Positions 58,770-64,000 of a stretch of DNA of 64,000 nt are shown here, piece after piece (positions within the stretch are counted from its first letter, which is position 1; every line of letters starts with the position of its first letter). This DNA comes from Daldinia sp. FL1419 (taxonomy: Eukaryota; Ascomycota; Sordariomycetes; Xylariales; Hypoxylaceae). A program made the position numbers and the translations under genes. The stretch is from contig MU623387.1 of NCBI GenBank assembly GCA_025201765.1, positions 156,865-220,864 on the forward strand, given 5' to 3'. Under the pieces are notes generated by a model. The model made no database searches. It saw only the letters and a list, made by a program, of their open reading frames with translations, and was not told the origin of the DNA.

Positions 58770-59446
58770 ATGTCATTCGCAGACCACACCACCACCTTGG
58801 CATCCTCCCTCGCCCAGGCTAATCTAGTCCCGGGCTCCGCATCGGAACTGATCCCGGCGTCCTTTGCGCCAACAACACAACTCGCCATATCATTTAGCGA
58901 TAAGGCAGTAGAGCTAGGTACTTTTTTCCGCGCCGGGGAATGTAGACAGGCGCCGCGGGTATCGTTTTCTCCCGAGGCAGACGCGGGTCTCCAGGGAGAT
59001 GCTTCGTACCTCTTTATTCTGACGGATCCCGATGCGCCAACTCCGGATGATCCCAAATTTGCCTTTTGGCGGCACTATGTTGTGAGCGGGCTAAAGCCGG
59101 GGAGTGAGGATGGGGAGGGCAAGGTGTTGACGGAGTATCTAGGGCCAGGACCGAAGGACGAGTGCGTATATTATATTATATTCTTCATTTCAATTACGGA
59201 ATATCACCATCCTCGCTATAAAGTAGAAACGCTGGGCACTAACTCGCACGAAGCTCCAAGCCCCATCGGTACCTCTTCCTCCTTTATAGGGAGCCAGCTG
59301 GATTATCCCTAGTGAAAGAAGACGTCGGTGGCGATGAGTTCGTCCAACGACGCTCCTTTAAACCCGCCGAGTTCGCGGAGAAGCACGGACTGCGGCTTGT
59401 CGGTATTAACTGGATGACTTGTGCTGGTGACGGTTGGGTTGCGTGA
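58770..59446 (+). CDS. phosphatidylethanolamine-binding protein family (PEBP)
   Basis: Exons 58770-59161 and 59254-59446 encode 194 aa. PEBP proteins are small soluble beta-fold proteins with an anion pocket; yeast Tfs1 inhibits carboxypeptidase Y and interacts with Ras-GAP. The first signature appears as LTDPDAPTPDDPKFAFWRHY and the second as SKPHRYLFLLYREP. The latter is created by removing a 92-nt intron (GTGCGT donor, CACTAACTCG branch, AAG acceptor). Reading through that intron instead gives an early stop and loses the essential PHR motif, so splicing is certain in principle. The C-terminus (FAEKHGLRLVGINWMTCAGD) is the usual final helix and strand. The length fits the family. Its specific partner in this fungus is unknown. 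Confidence 0.92.
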
Positions 59447-60594
59447 TGTTTCTCAACTAGGTTGTGCGGCAAGATGGATTTATATAGGGGAATGAGTTGA
59501 TTGGTTCGCTTTCATATGAAGTCTGTATGGATAGATGGGTGGATGGATGTAGATACAATACAGCGCCAAGAGGTGACTTGCATGAAGACTGCATTCGGCC
59601 TGCTGCGAGATCCAAGACAGTTTGGTAGGTCTGATAAAACAGGACATATCAAAGGCGAAGCTACTTGTCCATAGACTACTAAGGTACATACTGTATAAGC
59701 CAAACTTCATGCCTTGTATTTAAATTGCCGTCGAGTTTAGAAACTTGCTACGTTATCCCTCTGGAGAATCCCATAGCAAGGGGAATTAATATACGACCCA
59801 TCACAAGCACCACTGAATGTGAACGACCGGTTGAATTCATCGCGGCAAATCTAGCTAATGTCGTCGTACACAAATGAAACGGTTCCCTGCTCCGTGAAAA
59901 TGCGATCGATCCGTGTTCCATGCATGCATTTTGTGTAGACCCTTCCGATGCCATTCCCTCCTTAACCCTTAAAACGCCTCCCTACCCGTCCATCCATCTA
60001 TTCATCTGATCAGACCTAATAGTCGACCTGACATCATCAAGCTTTTTGTGCCATCCTATAGACGATGCCCATTGCTAGGTTGCTTTCCTTTGCCTTGCCT
60101 TGTCTTGTCCTGTACCAAACCCCCTTCCCTCCTACCGATGAGTCGATCCGGTATTGTAATGTTCCGCCCCTAACTAATTCCAAGTAACAACCGCCGTGCC
60201 ATGCTATGCTTCTCTTTCCGTTTAGAACGAGCGATGCCGCCACTCCCCTTTTCAGTTCCATAATCATGATCGTTCTATGATAATAACAAAAGAAAAGAGA
60301 AAAAGGGGGAAAAAAAAAACAGGGGCGGCATGTTCTCATGTGCGGTCATAAAAGGGCGCGGCCAGGCGCTACATTATTGGTAGAGATGGGTTGTTTTGTA
60401 TTTACAGCAGAGAAAGTATTGTCATTAACTATATGCAAGCGAAAAGGGAAATCCTACCTGATAGGGGGTTTGCATAATTGCGGGTATCAAGCTTGAAAGT
60501 AAGGAAATGAAACCAGGTAGACGTCAGATATATGACCCCTAGAGAGAGAAAGAGGTAGAGTGAACACAGAGATACATCTCGTACTGCCACTCTT
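59447..60594. other. convergent 3' region
   Basis: 1.15 kb between the PEBP stop and the LPMO-like stop. It includes a CTTGC/CTTGT pentamer cluster near 60085-60110 and an A-rich tract at 60305-60320. No gene seen. Confidence 0.45.
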
Positions 60595-61809
60595 TCACGC
60601 GAAGCTGCTGCTTCGTCGCATGTGTCCGGTTGCTCTCGCCTTCATGAACTTGGAGACCGAGGTGACGGGAACGATGGACGTAGGCGCTGCTTGGTGTGCG
60701 GATGTAGTCGCGTTCTGGGTTGGGAAGGGCTGAGAGGTCGCGTAGGACTCTCGTCGGTTGGTGTTTGGGGTATTGCCACTTCCACTGCCGCTGCCAACGG
60801 TGACAGTTTGCCACTTAGTCGTGGTAACGGCGGGTGCGGTGACGGTGACGGTCTTGACTCCGTCGTGATGATGGTGCTTCTTCGTGGTCGTTTCCGACGG
60901 AGCGGTATCCTCTGATGTAGGAGTGCCCTTGTCAGCTGGAGTCTCGGTCGGTGCCGCGGGAGGGTGGGTGCCGACTCCCAAACCCGTGGCCTCAAACTGC
61001 ACCTTAAGCTGAGATTTGATAGCCGCGTTGTTGATGGGGTTCTTGCCCGAAAACTTGACGTGTTCATCTTCGTTTCCCTTGGGAGCTTCAAGCTGGATCT
61101 CGGCACACGAGGTGTAAATCTCGGTGACGTTCGTGGTGTCCGAAGTGATGAGCGGCCAGTCCCAAACCCACATGACTGTGTAAGTCCCCTGGTGGGGCAG
61201 GTCATCCGGAAGTTTGAAGTCGGTCTGGCAGTACAGTTCTTCTAGGCCGTGCTCCTTGTAACGTTGAGCGTAGATGGGGATAGCGAAGTTGTGACCCGCA
61301 TTCTGGTAGCATTGGCCATCGTCGTAGAAGTGAGTTCCTAAGAGTTTACCCTTTCCGTTACCACCCTTTCCATCGGCAGTCCATGCGCCCAGCACATCAT
61401 TAATGCCATCTGAGTCCTCGTGGTGGAGGGTACCGTAGACGCTAACAAGACCGTCACGGTAGGGACGAGGTGTAAGGTTAGGCTGAGTGACGTGCCCGTT
61501 CTCTTGGTAGATCAGGGCGACGTAGTCTCCAGGAGCCGCTGTGAGTCGGCTCAGATGGTCATAAGCACCGGCTTTGGGTTTGCACACGGCAGGGTTGGAC
61601 TTGGTGTCTAGGATCTTGTTCTGAACCTGGTCGTCGTTGAAACCGAGAGCTGAACGGTTCATGTATGCATAGGGGTAGCCCACGGGTCCTGTGAAGGCGC
61701 CGGTAGAGTCAATCTTGCGAACTTGTTCGACCCAGGAGTGGGCATTGACAGCGGACGATGCCGCGAGAAGAGTTAGCAGAATTGCTTTGGGGACGCTTTT
61801 TAGAGGCAT
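60595..61809 (-). CDS. secreted LPMO-like protein with N-terminal histidine
   Basis: A single-exon gene. I chose the Met at 61809 (404 aa) over an in-frame Met eight codons upstream because it starts a clean signal peptide (MPLKSVPKAILLTLLAASSA, cut after VNA). The mature protein then begins HSWVEQ, so His24 would be the N-terminal ligand of a copper histidine brace, as in lytic polysaccharide monooxygenases. A second candidate histidine lies in ALIYQENGHVTQP. Four cysteines (VCKP, QCYQ, YCQT, SCAE) could form two disulfides, and YTVMWVWDWPL is a typical conserved strand. Residues 270-404 are a Ser/Thr/Pro-rich linker with a KKHHHHD stretch and no hydrophobic GPI tail or carbohydrate module. 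Fold assignment comes from motif pattern; substrate unknown. Confidence 0.78.
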   Translation of the reverse strand: MPLKSVPKAILLTLLAASSAVNAHSWVEQVRKIDSTGAFTGPVGYPYAYMNRSALGFNDDQVQNKILDTKSNPAVCKPKAGAYDHLSRLTAAPGDYVALIYQENGHVTQPNLTPRPYRDGLVSVYGTLHHEDSDGINDVLGAWTADGKGGNGKGKLLGTHFYDDGQCYQNAGHNFAIPIYAQRYKEHGLEELYCQTDFKLPDDLPHQGTYTVMWVWDWPLITSDTTNVTEIYTSCAEIQLEAPKGNEDEHVKFSGKNPINNAAIKSQLKVQFEATGLGVGTHPPAAPTETPADKGTPTSEDTAPSETTTKKHHHHDGVKTVTVTAPAVTTTKWQTVTVGSGSGSGNTPNTNRRESYATSQPFPTQNATTSAHQAAPTSIVPVTSVSKFMKARATGHMRRSSSFA

Positions 61810-63612
61810 CTCGAAATAGTAAGTCGCTCTCAATATTGTTAGGTAGTAGATATCGAGTTTGTAAGTCGAGAGACAGTTTCAGGTGTGTTGGACAGTTTTA
61901 GGCAACTCTTTTTATCCGATGATGACTTGGATGTTGATACTTTGATCGTCCCGCCCGCGAGAAGATAAAATAGGAAACGTAGGGTACTGAAAAGAGAAAG
62001 AGTGTCTTAGACGTGCCTTTGCGTCTGTGAGGTTGAGGAAGATTGTTCGGTGAACAAAAAGAAGTAGATAGAATGATGGGGTTTATTCTCGAAGATAGAA
62101 AGAAAATAGTAATAATAAAAGTGTTTTTGCGACTTGCGCCGGGAGAAAAAGTAAGTTCGTGGGTTGTTTGAGAGGAAAGACGAACGAATTCGACGCAGTG
62201 TTATTGTTGCAAGTAGGTCGCTCTGGTAAGTAGGAGAAATAGTTGAAAATATATCCTTTGTGAGTGGCGAGAACAATGCTGCTCAAGGAAATGAACAATA
62301 GGCCTCGTTGTCGAACAATTATCAACGATAAGGAACAAGACTGATTGTTCTATTGAATTTGTTGTCAACAAAGTAATCGTGGTTGGTTGGTTGTTGTCAT
62401 AAAGGTGGTGAGGTGGTGTAAAGGTCAAATGATGATGCGATGAGAAAGGTGTACGGTGCAAGGTGAACGGCACAGATGACTGTGAATGAAAAATCTGCAA
62501 CGACTACCAAGTTTCAAAGCCGGCTTAGCAGTCGTTTGCCAGACCTGGAATGATTTTTGAGAGGTAAAGGTGTGGTGGGTTTTCGGTTGACTCTTCGTCG
62601 ATAGCAAACGATTCGACAATTAGGTACTTGGAACGGGTGGTGCCCCGCATACAAATCTATGTACCCGTAAGATAGGGTGTAAAAAAATAAAATAAAAACA
62701 AGAGCTGGATAACTGTAGTAACTAGATAATAATAATACCTTGATGACCAGAATCTTGAGGTACCTGAGGGCTTGCTCGACATGGAAATTGACAAAGAAAT
62801 CTGGTATGGAGAGATCTGGACTCGCACAAAGTATCATGCAAGCTTCATGCAAGAACAGAATATGGGATTTTGATTGTCTGCAACATAAAGGCGGCTCTGG
62901 CCGAGTAAAATAACCATATAAACTACGGCATACTTCTCTAGCCCCGTCTTGACATGTAAGAGTTGTAAGAGAGTCCCGGCCTCGTGATGACGGCCAAGTT
63001 CTCATGTTAGGTTGGGACCGTGGAGCGTTTTGTCTGTATCTACTAGAATAGCGCGGGATACACGATAGGCCGACATTATTCGCAGCGGCTGTTTTTTTCT
63101 TTTCTTCTTCTTCTTCCCATCTGGGACTGGGGTTCATGCGCGCCTGTACATGGAATACGGAAATTCTTTTCCTTCTAGATCTTCACCTTGTAATGCGACT
63201 TATGCGACTAAGGTACGTAGGTAGGTACTTTACATATAAATATGTGGATGGTTGGGTTTGGGGGTTTAGGAGGGGCTCCTAACCTTATGGAATCCCCTGG
63301 TACGTGACACAGCATGGCGGGATCTATCTAATAGGGTTTAGCGGATGCAGGTACGTGCTTCGATAAAGGTAAGAGATAAGTACCTTTTTGCCGTAGCAAC
63401 TGATAAAAGTAACCTATGGGAATCCGATGTTTCAACCTTAACGACGTAGAATTACCTCATCTCGTAGCGCCGTTTGGCTCAGATTTCCCCACATTAGCCT
63501 TTAGATTTTCATTGGATAAGTGGAGTAGCTAAGAAATCGTGGGTAATCTATGGATTAATCTTCCGTCTCGTCGTTCCATTCTTTCTAAATTCTTTGCATC
63601 GTGACCAATCAA
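61810..63612. other. 1.8-kb intergenic, LPMO-like gene promoter side
   Basis: A TATA-like ATAAAAA on the minus strand lies near 61911-61917, about 100 bp before the LPMO-like start. Minus-strand open frames at 62007-63137 are low-complexity and not supported as genes. TAGGTA repeats occur near 63209-63230. Confidence 0.45.
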
Positions 63613-63925
63613 ATGACGACGCCCATCCCAGTTCGCGACGAAACGCTACAAAACCTCATCGCATCGAGAGGCTACCAATCTGCCAAGCTGTGGCGGCAAG
63701 CCAGCCGTTTCCTGTTTCTCTTTTTCTGGCCTATCTTTCTGGCCTGGCAGTTGAGTCCACCTAAAACTGCCTCACCTTAGGAATAATCGTCATATTGCTC
63801 TTTGAGAGACCCGTTACTCGACGCCTACGCGAAATGACGGTAGCTTCCGGTATCATGAACGTCGCGACCCTCTCTAACTAGGTCGACTTGGTTGGCTACT
63901 TTGCCGCCGTCTTGGCAAAAGAACC

Positions 63926-63927
<2 letters not shown>
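63613..63927 (+). CDS. 5' end of an unidentified gene, truncated by G run
   Basis: An ATG at 63613 opens a coding-like frame (MTTPIPVRDETLQNLIASRG, then YQSAKLWRQASRF). After an intron-like stretch ending CACCTTAG, another coding-like block reads ILLFERPVTRRLREMTVASG. A third block (VDLVGYFAAVLAKEP) follows a CTAACTAG. The exon borders are ambiguous: the first donor would be weak (GTTTCC near 63705), and the last boundary may involve a very short intron. I do not recognise the product. The sequence is cut off by the homopolymer at the window edge. Confidence 0.4.

Positions 63928-63999
<72 letters not shown>
63928..63999. other. 72-nt G homopolymer, probable artefact
   Basis: An uninterrupted run of G from 63928 to 63999 follows a coding-like segment and is followed by a single T. 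Runs like this are typical of two-colour Illumina no-signal reads or bad contig ends rather than genomic DNA. Confidence 0.85.

Positions 64000-64000
<1 letters not shown>

Noticed and set aside
60642..61205. 187-aa minus-strand frame rich in Arg/Pro
   Set aside because: Shadow of the LPMO-like gene in another frame.
62514..63137. 207-aa minus-strand open frame
   Set aside because: Low-complexity, no family features, and it overlaps the presumed promoter side of the LPMO-like gene.

Overview
The window is nuclear DNA of a filamentous ascomycete (Pezizomycotina, most likely a Sordariomycete). The gene families point there: a fungal Zn(II)2Cys6 regulator, an RlmA MADS-box factor, the Msb1 morphogenesis family, a PDR-type ABC-G transporter and an LPMO-like secreted protein. 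So do the introns, which are mostly 50-85 nt with GTAAGT-like donors, CTAAC-like branch sites and AG acceptors. Coding density is low, and many AT-rich or microsatellite-rich spacers run to several kb. I recognised no tRNA, rRNA or CRISPR array.

Layout. 437-5274 holds two minus-strand genes: a FAR-17a/AIG1-like membrane protein and a 704-aa orphan with a helical N-terminal part and a disordered C-terminal part. 7817-16245 holds the most cluster-like unit: a 1484-aa PDR transporter (minus) and a 726-aa Zn2Cys6 regulator (plus), read divergently from a 653-bp intergenic region with several inverted repeats. A broken short-chain dehydrogenase lies just behind the regulator. 18707-19729 is an acidic orphan whose two introns resemble each other. 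20179-26229 carries the F-box protein Hrt3/Fbxo9, the mitochondrial carrier Mtm1 and uracil-DNA glycosylase. 30121-33477 is Msb1 and 36954-38928 is RlmA (minus); both belong to polarity and cell-wall-integrity biology. A 7.7-kb gene-poor stretch rich in short tandem repeats follows.

46645-50356 is TFIID subunit TAF1 (minus). A Ty1/copia-like LTR/primer-binding-site remnant lies near 52.1 kb. Next come a D-serine dehydratase-like PLP enzyme (53225-54828, plus), Arp4 (55133-56618, minus), the GPI-GnT subunit PIG-P/Gpi19 (57164-57886, plus), a PEBP-family protein (58770-59446, plus) and the LPMO-like protein (60595-61809, minus). A truncated 5' gene end precedes a 72-nt G run at the right edge, which is almost certainly an assembly or sequencing artefact.

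Most genes are unrelated housekeeping genes. The transporter/regulator pair with its dehydrogenase remnant is the only functional group visible; it may be a small export/resistance module or the eroded edge of a secondary-metabolite cluster. Exon models were built by hand. Every spliced model given with explicit exon coordinates has a total coding length divisible by three and ends at a stop.
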